Shown here in pieces: positions 34,397 through 43,853 of a DNA stretch of 64,000 bases. Position 1 is the stretch's first letter. Every line of letters begins with the position of its first letter. The translations under genes were made by a program, and so were the position numbers. A model generated the notes under the pieces. It searched no databases, was not told the origin of the DNA, and saw only the letters and a program-made list of their open reading frames with translations. The DNA is from Herbaspirillum sp. 3R11 (GTDB lineage: Bacteria; Pseudomonadota; Gammaproteobacteria; Burkholderiales; Burkholderiaceae_D): contig NZ_SPNJ01000001.1 of NCBI RefSeq assembly GCF_004563925.1, forward strand, positions 1,240,001 through 1,304,000, read 5' to 3'.

Positions 34397-34978
34397 ATGT
34401 CATCCACTTTTCGCATGCAATCCGCCAACATCGCGCCACGCCGTTCCGGCACCCTGATCAAGGTCCTGGGCCTGACTGCCATGAGCGTCGCGGGCCTGGC
34501 ATTGATGATCGGCCATGCGCGCGCCGACGAATTGCCGCGCGCCGACAAGAGCTTCCTCAACAGCGCTGCCGAAGCCGGCAACGCCGAGGTCAAGGCCAGC
34601 AAGATCGCGCTGGAAAAGACCACCAATCCCGATGTGAAGAGTTTCGCCACGCTGATGGTGGACGAGCACACTACGGTTGGCGACAACCTCAAGAAACTGG
34701 CCACCACCAAGAACGTCGAACCGCCGACCGAACCGAGCGTCGCCCAGCGCGCCAAGATCGCCGTGCTGGAGAAGCTCGACGGCGCGACCTTCGACAAACA
34801 ATACGTGAGCATGATCGGCGTCTCGGCGCACAAGGATGCGGTCAAGCTGTTCAGCAAGAACGCCGCCGAAGCCAAGGATCCGGACGTCAAGGATTTTGCC
34901 GCCAAGACCTTGCCAGGTTTGCAGCATCACCTGGACATGGCGAATGCGTTGAAGGCCAAGCTGGACGCCAAGAAATAA
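34397..34978 (+). CDS. DUF4142 periplasmic protein
   Basis: The 193-residue protein has a long signal sequence (IKVLGLTAMSVAGLALMIGHARA, about residues 22-44) and a DUF4142 helical domain with the repeated pattern AAEAGNAEVKASKIAL and FATLMVDEHTTVGDNL. The family is ferritin-like in fold and exported; its function is unknown, though it recurs in stress regulons. Strong AAGGAGAA decides the start. It is monocistronic, with a terminator hairpin downstream and copy B of the 29-bp element upstream. Confidence 0.88.
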   Translation: MSSTFRMQSANIAPRRSGTLIKVLGLTAMSVAGLALMIGHARADELPRADKSFLNSAAEAGNAEVKASKIALEKTTNPDVKSFATLMVDEHTTVGDNLKKLATTKNVEPPTEPSVAQRAKIAVLEKLDGATFDKQYVSMIGVSAHKDAVKLFSKNAAEAKDPDVKDFAAKTLPGLQHHLDMANALKAKLDAKK

Positions 34979-35025
34979 ATAGCACTACGAAGTAAATACC
35001 GAATCCCCGCGTTGCACCCCCCCGC

Positions 35026-35076
35026 CTGCCGCCAGGCGCACATGTTCCCCTGCATGAGTCTGGCGGCAGTTTTTTT
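35026..35076 (+). terminator. Intrinsic terminator after the DUF4142 gene
   Basis: Ten-base arms CTGCCGCCAG and CTGGCGGCAG are separated by a 24-base loop and followed by seven T. It sits 47 bp after the DUF4142 stop codon. Confidence 0.75.
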
Positions 35077-35123
35077 GTCTGGTTGTCCGGATTTGCCGGG
35101 TGATTGTTCCGGCAGGAGGCAGC

Positions 35124-35342
35124 ATGAAAAAGACCGCATCGACAGCAACGATTGAATACGTGCCTTGCGTGCTCAAGCTGGACAAGCACAAGTTCGCCTG
35201 TTACGTCGAGCAGTTCATCGGCAAGGTGCCGCCGCTGGACATGACGCCGAGCGGCGTCAGGATTGTCTCCAAACGCAAGAAAGCCTGGCGTGCTGCGGTC
35301 GCCATGGCGCGACTCTGCAGCAGCAAATCAAAACAGCGATAA
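35124..35342 (+). CDS. Small basic protein of unknown function (72 aa)
   Basis: The 72-residue protein starts MKKTASTATIEYVPCVLKLD and ends in a Lys/Arg-rich tail (VSKRKKAWRAAVAMARLC). I do not recognise the family. It has CAGGAGG four bases before the ATG, a strong sign that it is translated. It stands alone between two terminators. Confidence 0.65.
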   Translation: MKKTASTATIEYVPCVLKLDKHKFACYVEQFIGKVPPLDMTPSGVRIVSKRKKAWRAAVAMARLCSSKSKQR

Positions 35343-35349
35343 CAAAGAT

Positions 35350-35372
35350 AAGGCCTGGTAGCTTCAGGCCTT
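35350..35372. terminator. Bidirectional hairpin between convergent genes
   Basis: Arms AAGGCCTG and CAGGCCTT flank a seven-base loop, between the small basic gene and the convergent PPC-domain gene. The minus-strand flank (ATCTTTGTT) is moderately U-rich, so it could serve both genes. Confidence 0.55.
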
Positions 35373-35390
35373 GATCCCGTTCTTCCCGCT

Positions 35391-36278
35391 TTACTCCACC
35401 TCTTCCAACACCAGTTCAAAGCAGATCAGCACCGGATTGCGTCCGCGCGCCAGCACGCCTTCGCAGACGTGGCCGCGTGGATCGATCAGGGCGATATCGA
35501 GCTGCGCCCGTACGCCTTCATGGCCGCGGCTGACGTGGCCGGAGCGCACCAGGATTTCGGTGGCGCGATCCTCGATCACGCGGCCGTCGTCGAATTCCGC
35601 GCCGATGATGCTGCCGACGCTGCCGCGCACGATGGCGTTCTTGATGCTGTGCGTGCGGCAGACTTCCTCTATCGCCATGGTCAGGTCTTCATCAGGACGG
35701 ATGCGCGCCAGCAAGGTGCGACGGCCGGCGTCGCCGGGCTCTGCGGCCACCACGGCAGGGTGGAACAGGGTGAAATTGGTTTCCGGATCGAAGCGCGTTT
35801 CCATGGTGGCGTTGTGCACGCCCCAGGCTTGCGCCTGCGCGGTCTCGGCGACGATGCTCTGATCCATCAGCATGTGACCGCCGCGGCGGCGGCCTTGTTC
35901 GTCGGTCCACACCGCGTGGCAATGCACGAAGGGTGCGCCGTCGCGGCGGCCGAAGGTGGCGCAGGCCAGCTCGATCGTGACGCCGCCGGCGACTTCGTGC
36001 GGATCGCTGTAGAAAGCGGCGTGCTTGCCATCATGCGACAAGGCCGGCATGAGGTAATGGTGCGGCGAAACCTTGAGGTTTTCGATACGGACGGTGCCGC
36101 CTGCAATACCGGCGGCCGCCAGCGGAATGGCGATCGCGTCGCGCAGGTTGCGGCCGGCTTCGAGCGTGATGGTCACCGCCATGGCCGGGCCGGCCAGGCT
36201 GACGATGCGCACGGGGTCGGGCGCGCCGGGATGGCGGGCGGTACGTGCAAATACGGGGGCTTGTTCGAGTGTCTGCAT
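35391..36278 (-). CDS. Tandem PPC/DUF296-domain protein
   Basis: The 295-residue protein appears to hold two PPC (DUF296) domains. The second is clear, with TLLARIRPDEDLTMAIEEVC and AIVRGSVGSIIGAEF, and the first includes VTITLEAGRNLRDAI and FVHCHAVWTDEQGR. PPC domains trimerise; in plants they occur with AT-hooks, but bacterial members lack a proven function. No AT-hook is visible. AGGAG precedes the ATG at 36278. It is a single gene, divergent from the iron operon. Confidence 0.8.
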   Translation of the reverse strand: MQTLEQAPVFARTARHPGAPDPVRIVSLAGPAMAVTITLEAGRNLRDAIAIPLAAAGIAGGTVRIENLKVSPHHYLMPALSHDGKHAAFYSDPHEVAGGVTIELACATFGRRDGAPFVHCHAVWTDEQGRRRGGHMLMDQSIVAETAQAQAWGVHNATMETRFDPETNFTLFHPAVVAAEPGDAGRRTLLARIRPDEDLTMAIEEVCRTHSIKNAIVRGSVGSIIGAEFDDGRVIEDRATEILVRSGHVSRGHEGVRAQLDIALIDPRGHVCEGVLARGRNPVLICFELVLEEVE

Positions 36279-36496
36279 GCTGTCTCCTGGTGTCCTCGTT
36301 GCCGCGATGCGTGCCGCGGCTTGTCGTCGGTGGGGTAGGCCGGTGGGCCAGGTAAACATGGTATCCGGCTTTGGGATTTCATGTTTTTGCCGCAGCGACA
36401 CCGTTGTTCGGCACTGCGGCGTAAAACAAGGAGGGAACAATGGAAGAGAACGTCTTTACACCCTCGACTAGTGATAATTCGAGATAAAGTCTATAT

Positions 36497-36515
36497 AATA
36501 ACGATTCTCATTAGC
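36497..36515. promoter_or_regulatory. Putative Fur box upstream of fecI
   Basis: AATAACGATTCTCATTAGC matches the 19-bp Fur consensus at about 14 positions, with the GAT/ATC-type hexamer symmetry. It lies 25 bp upstream of the fecI-like start codon and overlaps an AT-rich probable promoter (TATATAATA at 36492-36500). This predicts iron repression of the whole downstream operon. Confidence 0.7.
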
Positions 36516-36540
36516 AAATAGCTTCGACCATCCTGACGCC

Positions 36541-37059
36541 ATGACCGTGCTCGACCAACACAACGCCGATCCGCTGCACCTGATGTATTGCGGGCATCAC
36601 GGCTGGCTGGTCCAGTGGCTGCAGCGCAAGCTCGGCAATCACGGCGACGCCGACGATCTGGCGCAGGACACCTATATGCGCCTGGCAAGCGGCCACACCA
36701 TGCCACAGCCGGATGAGGCGCGGCCTTATCTCGTGCAGATCGCCAAACGGCTGATGATCGACCTGTATCGTCGCCGCAAGCTTGAGGCGGCTTATCTCGA
36801 TGCGCTGGCGGCCATGCCGGAACAGTTCGCGCCCTCGCATGAAGACACCCTGATCGTATTGCAGACGCTCAACGCCATTGACCAGTCGCTGGCCGCCTTG
36901 CCGGAAAAAGTGCGGGAGACGTTTTTCCTTTCGCAATTCGACGGCCATACCTACAGCGAAATCGCTGCCATGCTCGGGATTGCCGTGGCGACCGTGCGCA
37001 AGCACATGTTGACGGCCACCAGGGCCTGCTTCCTCGCAATGCATCATGCCGCGCACTGA
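36541..37059 (+). CDS. fecI: FecI-type ECF sigma factor
   Basis: The 172-residue protein has sigma region 2 (DADDLAQDTYMRLAS, YLVQIAKRLMIDLYRRR) and region 4 (LPEKVRETFFLSQFDGHTYSEIAAMLGIAVATVRKHM), as in iron-starvation sigma factors. It should direct transcription of the receptor operon when released by FecR. It overlaps fecR by 14 bp, and a Fur box lies upstream. Confidence 0.94.
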   Translation: MTVLDQHNADPLHLMYCGHHGWLVQWLQRKLGNHGDADDLAQDTYMRLASGHTMPQPDEARPYLVQIAKRLMIDLYRRRKLEAAYLDALAAMPEQFAPSHEDTLIVLQTLNAIDQSLAALPEKVRETFFLSQFDGHTYSEIAAMLGIAVATVRKHMLTATRACFLAMHHAAH

Positions 37060-38062
37060 CCGCGCAAACATCGACGCCAGCCCGTTCGACCAGGCGCTGG
37101 ACTGGTTCGTGACGCTCTCTTCAGGCGAGGTCAGCGACCGCGAGCGAAGCGACTTCGAGCGCTGGCTGCAGGATCCAGAACATCGGCGCAGCTGGCTCTC
37201 CATCGAGACCTTTCAACGCACTTTGCAGGACATGCCGGCAGGCTTGGCGGGCAAGGCCTTGCGCAATGCACGCCGGCCGGCTGCTGCGTCGTCCCTCATT
37301 TCGCGTCGCCGTTTGCTTGGTGTGGCCGGCGCAGTGGCGCTCGGCGCCTTGCTGTTCGAGCGCCGCGACGACTTGTTCGAACTGACCGCCGACGTGCGCA
37401 CCGCCACCGGTGAGCAGCGCACCATGACGCTGGCTGATGGCAGCAAAATGGTGCTCGATAGCGCCACCGCGGTCGACATCCGTTTTGATGGCGTCGCCCG
37501 CCGCGTCGTCTTGCGCAGCGGCGCGGTCATGGTTGAAACCGCGCACCGGCCGGAATGGGTTGCGCGGCCGTTCATCGTCGACACCGGGCAGGGCAGCGTG
37601 CAGGCGCTGGGCACGCGGTTTACCGTGCGGGCACTGCAGCAGGACGGTTGGTTCAGCAGCGGACGGGCGCAGGTGGCGGTATTCGAAGGAGAAGTCGAAA
37701 TCCGCCCACGCCAGGCTGCCGCAACGGCCTTGCGCCTGAAGTCGGGGACGCAGGCCAGCTTCGATGCCGACGGCGTGAATATCCCGGAAGCGCTCGACGA
37801 CAATGCCGAAGCGTGGACGCAAGGCATGCTGGTGGCGCGCAACCAGCCGCTCGGCGATTTCCTCGAAGAGTTGCGCCGCTACCGCAGCGGCGTCCTGCGC
37901 TGCGACGATGCTGCGGCGACGATCCGCATCACCGGCGTGTTCCCGCTCGACGACACCGATCGCATCCTCGATGCGCTGGCGCATGCTTTCCCGCTCGACG
38001 TCCGCCGCCATACGCGCTACTGGACCTCGATCGCCGCCAAAGACGCGCCGCCGAAAAAATAA
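37046..38062 (+). CDS. fecR: FecR-type transmembrane anti-sigma regulator
   Basis: The 338-residue protein has a cytoplasmic N-terminal DUF4880-like region (FDQALDWFVTLSSGEVSDRERSDFERWL in content), one membrane segment (about residues 90-105, RRRLLGVAGAVALGALLF), and a periplasmic FecR domain (EQRTMTLADGSKMVLDSATAV, LGTRFTVRA). It senses the loaded TonB receptor and controls the sigma factor. The membrane segment is preceded by three Arg, resembling a Tat motif, as is usual in this family. Confidence 0.93.
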   Translation: MPRTDRANIDASPFDQALDWFVTLSSGEVSDRERSDFERWLQDPEHRRSWLSIETFQRTLQDMPAGLAGKALRNARRPAAASSLISRRRLLGVAGAVALGALLFERRDDLFELTADVRTATGEQRTMTLADGSKMVLDSATAVDIRFDGVARRVVLRSGAVMVETAHRPEWVARPFIVDTGQGSVQALGTRFTVRALQQDGWFSSGRAQVAVFEGEVEIRPRQAAATALRLKSGTQASFDADGVNIPEALDDNAEAWTQGMLVARNQPLGDFLEELRRYRSGVLRCDDAAATIRITGVFPLDDTDRILDALAHAFPLDVRRHTRYWTSIAAKDAPPKK

Positions 38063-38138
38063 TCGCGCCGGCTGTAGCACTTTTTCATTCTCGTTCGTAA
38101 AGGAGATGAATCCCAACATTTCCAACGAAGGAATCTGC

Positions 38139-40580
38139 ATGCATCATCGATCCGCCGCCCGCCGGCAAGTCCCGTCCATCGTATCGCAACGCCGTCCCGT
38201 CGCTTGCCGCGCGCTGTCCACTACCTCATATGTCCTGCTGGCAGGGAGCCTGATGCTGGGCGCCGGCATGGTGCCACGGCCGGCGCATGCTGCGCCTGCA
38301 GGTGAAACTGTCGAACAAGCGGTCCGCTACGACATCGCCGCCGGTCCATTGGATCAGGCGCTTAACCAGTTTGCGGCGCGCTCGCGCATCTTGCTGGTGG
38401 CTGATCCGGCACTGATGCAGGGCAAGCAGGCCAAGGGACTGAGCGGCGCCTATCCGGTCGACAAGGGCCTGGAACTGCTGTTGTCGGGCAGCGGTCTCGA
38501 AGCGGAACGCCGTAACGACGGCAGCTTCGCCATCCGCCAGCGTGCAGCATCCGGCGACGGCAGCGGCTCGCTGCCTGCGGTGACGGTGATCGGCAACAAC
38601 GAAGCAACCGGGCTGCAACGCGCCGCCGCAGGTGGGGCATTGGGTTCGCGCTCGGTGCTCGATACGCCGTTCTCGATCAGCGTGGTCGGCCGGGAAGACA
38701 TCCAGGAGCGCCAGGTCAGCAACCTTGAGCAAGCGTTTCGCTTCGACCCGTCGGTGACCTCGGCCAGCGGCGAATACGGCCGTGGTTCATCGATCCTGGT
38801 GCGCGGTCTAGGGCTCGATGCGACCAACGGTTTCAAGGTCGATGGCCTGCCGATTCCCGGCTGGGGCAACGACCTGCTGCCGTTTGAAATGTTCGAGCGG
38901 GTCGAGTTGCTCAAGGGCCTGTCGGGATTCATGTACGGCTTCGGCTCGCCCGGCGGTATCCTCAACTACGTGCAGAAACGTCCGACCGACGAGAATACCT
39001 TCTCGGCCGACATCGGCTACAAGACCAATTCGCTGCTCTCCGAGCACGTCGACTTCGGCGGTCGCGCCGGCGATGAGAAGCAGTTCGGCTACCGCGTCAA
39101 CCTGGTGCACGAGCAGGGCGGCACTTACTTCACCGGAGGCTCTCTGAAACGCGATGCCGCTTCCGTGGCACTGGACCTCAAGCTGACCTCGGACCTGACC
39201 CTGACCTTCGACACGCTGTACGCCAAACGCAAATCGCTCGGCAACGCCTTTTGGGGCTTCTCGCTCGGCAACGGCCTGGCGCTTCCCGGCACCATTGATC
39301 CGACCACGCGCCAGCAGCCCGACGGCAGCTACTACAACAATGAAAACATCATGGTCACGACCGGTCTGCAATGGCGCCTGACGCCCGACTGGAAGGCCAG
39401 CATGGCGTATCGCTATGCGCGCGAAGACGTCGACTACGTCTACAGCACCATCAGCATCATCAATCCGGCCGGCGACGCCACCACCGCGCAATCGGCGGGG
39501 ATCTACAGTTTCGAGTTCCAGAACCTGCAGGCCATGCTGGAAGGCAAAGCCCGCACCGGCGGCATTGAGCATCAACTGGTGTTCGGCGCCAGCACGCAGA
39601 AATACGCGTCGCTGTCCGACCGCGCCGGCGTCGGCACCAACTTGGGTGCGACCAACATCTACCGCGATTCGACGCTGAGCACCAACGGCGTCAACAACAG
39701 CACGCACACCATGTACCGTTCGTCGGAGATCACCCAGAACGCCTTGTTCGCCAGCGACACGCTCAACTTCAACGACAAATGGTCGCTGATCGGCGGCTTG
39801 CGCTACACCCGTTTCGACCAGAAAGGGCTGAACCAGGCCGGGCTGACCACCACCCGCTACAAGCGCAGCCCGCTGACGCCGACCGTGGCGCTGATGTTCA
39901 AGCCGCTGGCCGACACCACCATCTACGGCAGCTACGTCGAGTCGCTGGAGCGCGGCGGTGCAGCGGCCGTGTCCAACGTCAACTTCGGCGAAGTCATGGG
40001 ACCGATCAAGAGCACGCAATACGAACTCGGCCTGAAAACCGAACGTGAGCGCTGGTCGACCTCGGCCGCCTTGTTCCGCGTCCAGCGCACCGCCGAATAC
40101 ACCAATGCCGCCAACTATTACGTGCAGGATGGCGAAACCCGCTACCAGGGCCTGGACCTGTCCGGACGCCTGGACGTCACGCGCAACCTGACGCTCAACA
40201 GCGGCCTGATGTGGCTCAACACCAGCTACGTCAATGCCGCCGCTGCGCTGCAAGGCAAGCGCGTGACCGGCGCGCCGTCGTTCCAGGCCACCATCAACGC
40301 GCAGTACCGCGTGCCCGGATTGGAAGGCCTTAGCCTGAATGCCGGCGGCCGCTATGTCGGCTCGTCCAAGCTCAACACCACCAACACGCTGGACCTGCCG
40401 TCCTACTATGTGTTCGACACCGGCGCCGTGTACCGCACCCGCCTGAGCGGCAAGGAAGTCACGTTCAACGCGCAGATCCAGAACATCACCGACAACCGCT
40501 ACTGGGTCTACAACGGCTCGCAGTACATCTTTGCCGGCGCGCCGCGAACATTGAGCCTGAACGCGCGCATGGACTTCTGA
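38139..40580 (+). CDS. TonB-dependent siderophore receptor with signalling (STN) domain
   Basis: The 813-residue outer-membrane receptor has a signal peptide ending at about residue 50 (PRPAHA), an STN domain (about 60-125, YDIAAGPLDQALNQFAARS) that contacts FecR, a plug domain (FSISVVGREDIQERQ to GSPGGILNYVQKRP) and a 22-strand barrel ending in the expected C-terminal Phe. STN presence fits cell-surface signalling with the two genes upstream. AAGGA before the ATG at 38139 decides the start; another in-frame ATG at 38106 abuts its AAAGGAG with no spacer. The siderophore is unknown; the pattern is of the ferripyoverdine/FoxA-FpvA type. Confidence 0.93.
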   Translation: MHHRSAARRQVPSIVSQRRPVACRALSTTSYVLLAGSLMLGAGMVPRPAHAAPAGETVEQAVRYDIAAGPLDQALNQFAARSRILLVADPALMQGKQAKGLSGAYPVDKGLELLLSGSGLEAERRNDGSFAIRQRAASGDGSGSLPAVTVIGNNEATGLQRAAAGGALGSRSVLDTPFSISVVGREDIQERQVSNLEQAFRFDPSVTSASGEYGRGSSILVRGLGLDATNGFKVDGLPIPGWGNDLLPFEMFERVELLKGLSGFMYGFGSPGGILNYVQKRPTDENTFSADIGYKTNSLLSEHVDFGGRAGDEKQFGYRVNLVHEQGGTYFTGGSLKRDAASVALDLKLTSDLTLTFDTLYAKRKSLGNAFWGFSLGNGLALPGTIDPTTRQQPDGSYYNNENIMVTTGLQWRLTPDWKASMAYRYAREDVDYVYSTISIINPAGDATTAQSAGIYSFEFQNLQAMLEGKARTGGIEHQLVFGASTQKYASLSDRAGVGTNLGATNIYRDSTLSTNGVNNSTHTMYRSSEITQNALFASDTLNFNDKWSLIGGLRYTRFDQKGLNQAGLTTTRYKRSPLTPTVALMFKPLADTTIYGSYVESLERGGAAAVSNVNFGEVMGPIKSTQYELGLKTERERWSTSAALFRVQRTAEYTNAANYYVQDGETRYQGLDLSGRLDVTRNLTLNSGLMWLNTSYVNAAAALQGKRVTGAPSFQATINAQYRVPGLEGLSLNAGGRYVGSSKLNTTNTLDLPSYYVFDTGAVYRTRLSGKEVTFNAQIQNITDNRYWVYNGSQYIFAGAPRTLSLNARMDF

Positions 40581-41803
40581 TGACCGGGAAGCAGCGTACC
40601 AATCGCCTGCGCATGCGCGCCGGCATCGCGGCGGCGGTCGTCATCGCCGTCACCGGTGCGTGGAAGTGGAACAGCACCGGTGTGCAGTACGACACCGTGA
40701 GGGTTGCGCGCGGCGACGTTGAAGCCAGCGTGTCGGCGGTCGGGAAATTGCAGCCGCGACGTTACGTCGACGTCGGCGCGCAAGTGTCGGGCATGATCCT
40801 CAAGTTGCATGTGCAGGCCGGGGTCGCCGTCGAAAAAGGCCAGTTGCTGGTGGAGATCGATCCGAACGTGCAGAAGGCCACGGTCGACGCCGGCCGCGCT
40901 TCATTGGCCGGCCTGCGCGCGCAACTGGCGGATCAGCAGGCGCAGCACCTTCTGGCGTTCCAGCAAGCCGACCGCCAGCGCAAGCTCGATGCCGGCGGCG
41001 CCACGCGCACCGAAGATGTCCAGGTCGCCGAAGCCGCGCTGTCGTCGGCGGCTGCCAGGATCGATCACCTGAAGGCGCAGATCGATCAGACCCACGCCAC
41101 CGTGCAGGCCGACGAAGTGCGGCTGGGCTACACGCGCATCTACGCACCGATGGCCGGCACGGTGGTTTCTGTTGACGCGCGCGAAGGCCAGACCCTCAAC
41201 GCCACCTACCAGACGCCGAGTATCCTGCGCATCGCCGACCTGTCGACCATGACGGTGTGGACCGAAGTCTCGGAAGCGGACGTACGCCGCGTCAAGGCCG
41301 GCATGCCGGTGTACTTCACCACGCTCGGCAGCGCCGGCCATGAGCCGCGACGCTGGCACGGCGAGGTGCGCCAGGTGTTGCCGGCGCCGCCTTCGGGCGA
41401 CGGCAAAAGCGCCGACACCGCGTTGGCGCCATCATCCAACAAGGTCGTGCTCTATACCGCGCTGTTCGACATTGACAACGCCGATGGCGAGCTGATGCCG
41501 CTCATGACGGCACAGGTCAATTTCGTCTCGGCGGCGGCGCGCAATGTCGTGACGGTGCCGCTGGCGGCGCTGTCGCCGCTGCAGGCGAGCAAGCCGGAAC
41601 CGAAAAAGATCGCAGCATCGCAACGTTCACAACGTTTCCGCGCGCGCATCCTGCGCAGCGACGGTAAGCCGGAAGAACGTGAAGTCGAGGTGGGCGTCCG
41701 CAATCGCGTGCGCGCGGAGGTCTTGCAGGGCATCCGCGAAGGCGAACTGCTGATCACCGGCGAGCGTGACACCGGCGCTGGCGTCAAGAGATTCCAGCTG
41801 TGA
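40580..41803 (+). CDS. MacA/PvdR-like periplasmic adaptor of a tripartite exporter
   Basis: The 407-residue HlyD-family protein has one N-terminal membrane helix (AGIAAAVVIAVTGAW), a lipoyl-like segment (VSAVGKLQPRRYVDVGAQVSG), a coiled-coil hairpin (about residues 100-180) and beta-barrel domains (YTRIYAPMAGTVVSVDAREG). It bridges MacB to an outer-membrane channel. Its ATG overlaps the receptor stop (TGATG), so it is in the iron operon. In Pseudomonas the PvdRT pair exports or recycles pyoverdine. No TolC/OpmQ-type channel gene follows here. Confidence 0.9.
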   Translation: MTGKQRTNRLRMRAGIAAAVVIAVTGAWKWNSTGVQYDTVRVARGDVEASVSAVGKLQPRRYVDVGAQVSGMILKLHVQAGVAVEKGQLLVEIDPNVQKATVDAGRASLAGLRAQLADQQAQHLLAFQQADRQRKLDAGGATRTEDVQVAEAALSSAAARIDHLKAQIDQTHATVQADEVRLGYTRIYAPMAGTVVSVDAREGQTLNATYQTPSILRIADLSTMTVWTEVSEADVRRVKAGMPVYFTTLGSAGHEPRRWHGEVRQVLPAPPSGDGKSADTALAPSSNKVVLYTALFDIDNADGELMPLMTAQVNFVSAAARNVVTVPLAALSPLQASKPEPKKIAASQRSQRFRARILRSDGKPEEREVEVGVRNRVRAEVLQGIREGELLITGERDTGAGVKRFQL

Positions 41804-43797
41804 CGTCTTCGGAGAAACGCATCCCCCTGATTGCGCTCGACAACATCCGCAAATCCTACGGCGGCCATGACGTGGGGCAGGGCGGACCGCCCGCTGTGGA
41901 AGTATTGCGCGGCATCAGCCTGGATATCTACGCCGGTGAATTCGTCGCCATTGTCGGCGCTTCCGGCTCGGGCAAGTCGACCCTGATGAACCTGCTCGGC
42001 TGCCTCGACAGGCCAAGCGCCGGCGCCTATCGCTTCAACGGTGAAGACGTTTCCTCGCTCGACGCCGATCAACTGGCCTGGCTGCGCCGGGAAGCCTTCG
42101 GCTTTGTGTTCCAGGGATATCACCTGATCGCTACCGAATCCTCGTGCGAGAACGTCGAGGTGCCGGCCGTCTACGCCGGCATTCCCGAGCGCGAGCGCCG
42201 TCAACGCGCATCCGCGCTGTTGACGCGACTGGGACTAGGGGATCGTCTCGATCATCGACCGCACCAATTGTCCGGCGGGCAGCAGCAGCGTGTCTCGATT
42301 GCGCGTGCGCTGATGAACGGCGGCCGCATCATCCTCGCCGATGAGCCGACCGGCGCGCTCGACAGCAGCAGCGGCGCCGAGGTGATGAAACTGTTGAATG
42401 AACTGGCCGATGCCGGCCACACCATCATCCTGATCACGCATGATCGCAAGGTCGCGGCGCAAGCCCGGCGCGTGATCGAAGTGTCGGACGGCCGCATCAT
42501 CGCCGACAGCGCAGCGGCGCAACCGCCGCTGCTGACGGGGGCGCAGTTGCCGCCTATGCCGGACCTGCGCAATCGAGGCTCGACACCGGACCAGGATGCT
42601 TCCCGGTTATTGTTTGAAGACATCCGCGAAGCCGCCCGTGCCGCCTGGCGCGTGATGTGGATCAACCGCTTTCGCACCGGGCTGACCCTGCTCGGCATCG
42701 TGATCGGCGTCGCCTCGGTCATCGTGATGCTGGCCATCGGCCTGGGCACGCGCCAGCAGGTGGTCGAACAACTCGGCAAGTTCGGCTCCAACCTGATGTA
42801 CATGGCGGCCATCGGCGAGAGCTCGCGCATACCGGGCCGCAGCATCACGTTGCAGGACCTGGAGGCGGTTTCCGAAATACCCAACATCGTGCATGTGCTG
42901 CCCAACGTCACCGGTAACAAGGTGGTCCGTTACGGCAACCAGGATATCCAGACCTATGTGCGCGGCACCGGCGCGGCGCTGCCGGCGATCCAGACCTGGC
43001 CGTTGGCGCGCGGGGCATTTTTCACCGCTGGCGATGAGCGTGAACTGGCGTCGGTCGCGGTGCTCGGCCACAAGCTGGCGCGCGAACTGATGCCAGGCGT
43101 GGATGACCCGGTCGGTCGGACGGTGTTGATCGGTAACGTGCCGTTTCAGGTGGTCGGCGTGATGAGCCAGAAGGGGGCGCTGACCGGAGACCGTGATGAA
43201 GACAACCTGCTGATTCTGCCGTTCTCGACGGCCGGCGTCAAAGTGTTCGGCCAGCGCGAACCAACCTATACGGTGCTGGCGGTGGCCGACGTCGGCCGCA
43301 TCCAGCGTACGCAGGAACAGGTCGAAGCCTTGCTGCTGGAACGCCACGGCATCCGCGATTTCAGCATCGGCAACGCGGCGGCATCGATTGCCGCCGAGGC
43401 GAAGACGCGCGACACCATGACGCTGATGCTGAGCCTGGTCGCCGCCGTGTCGCTGCTGGTCGGCGGCATCGGCGTGATGAATGTGATGCTCATGACGGTG
43501 CGCGAACGCACCCGTGAAATCGGCATTCGCCTCGCCACCGGCGCCCGCCAGCGCGACATCATGCGCCAGTTCCTGACCGAGGCGGTGCTGGTGACGATTG
43601 TCGGCGGCAGCGCCGGCGTGGTGCTGGGATTGCTGGTCGGCGCCGGCTTGATCGCCGCCGGCGCGCCGGTGATATTTTCCCTGACCTCGATGCTGGCGGC
43701 GTTCGGTTGCTCGGTGGCGACCGGGTTGATCTTCGGTTTCATGCCGGCGAAGAAGGCGGCCCGGCTAGATCCGGTTGTCGCGTTGACGTCGGAATAA
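41800..43797 (+). CDS. MacB/PvdT-like ABC transporter, fused ATPase-permease
   Basis: The 665-residue protein has an N-terminal ABC ATPase (Walker A GASGSGKST, signature LSGGQQQRVSIARAL, Walker B IILADEPTGALDS, switch His in LITHDRKV) and a C-terminal MacB permease with four transmembrane helices and a periplasmic domain (about residues 310-530). It starts with a GTG overlapping the macA-like stop (GTGA). A mechanotransmission exporter for a siderophore-related compound is inferred from the operon; macrolide or peptide export cannot be excluded. Confidence 0.92.
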   Translation: MTSSEKRIPLIALDNIRKSYGGHDVGQGGPPAVEVLRGISLDIYAGEFVAIVGASGSGKSTLMNLLGCLDRPSAGAYRFNGEDVSSLDADQLAWLRREAFGFVFQGYHLIATESSCENVEVPAVYAGIPERERRQRASALLTRLGLGDRLDHRPHQLSGGQQQRVSIARALMNGGRIILADEPTGALDSSSGAEVMKLLNELADAGHTIILITHDRKVAAQARRVIEVSDGRIIADSAAAQPPLLTGAQLPPMPDLRNRGSTPDQDASRLLFEDIREAARAAWRVMWINRFRTGLTLLGIVIGVASVIVMLAIGLGTRQQVVEQLGKFGSNLMYMAAIGESSRIPGRSITLQDLEAVSEIPNIVHVLPNVTGNKVVRYGNQDIQTYVRGTGAALPAIQTWPLARGAFFTAGDERELASVAVLGHKLARELMPGVDDPVGRTVLIGNVPFQVVGVMSQKGALTGDRDEDNLLILPFSTAGVKVFGQREPTYTVLAVADVGRIQRTQEQVEALLLERHGIRDFSIGNAAASIAAEAKTRDTMTLMLSLVAAVSLLVGGIGVMNVMLMTVRERTREIGIRLATGARQRDIMRQFLTEAVLVTIVGGSAGVVLGLLVGAGLIAAGAPVIFSLTSMLAAFGCSVATGLIFGFMPAKKAARLDPVVALTSE

Positions 43798-43819
43798 ATC
43801 CTTTGTCCTTTTCGTGTTT

Positions 43820-43853
43820 TTGCCGCACATCAAATTTAATTGATGTACGGCAA
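43820..43853. repeat. Imperfect 34-bp inverted repeat after macB
   Basis: Fourteen-base arms (TTGCCGCACATCAA and its near complement) pair at 13 positions around the loop ATTTAA. There is no T-run on either side, so it is either a weak terminator of the iron operon or an operator for the chemosensory-like operon that begins at 43991. Confidence 0.5.
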
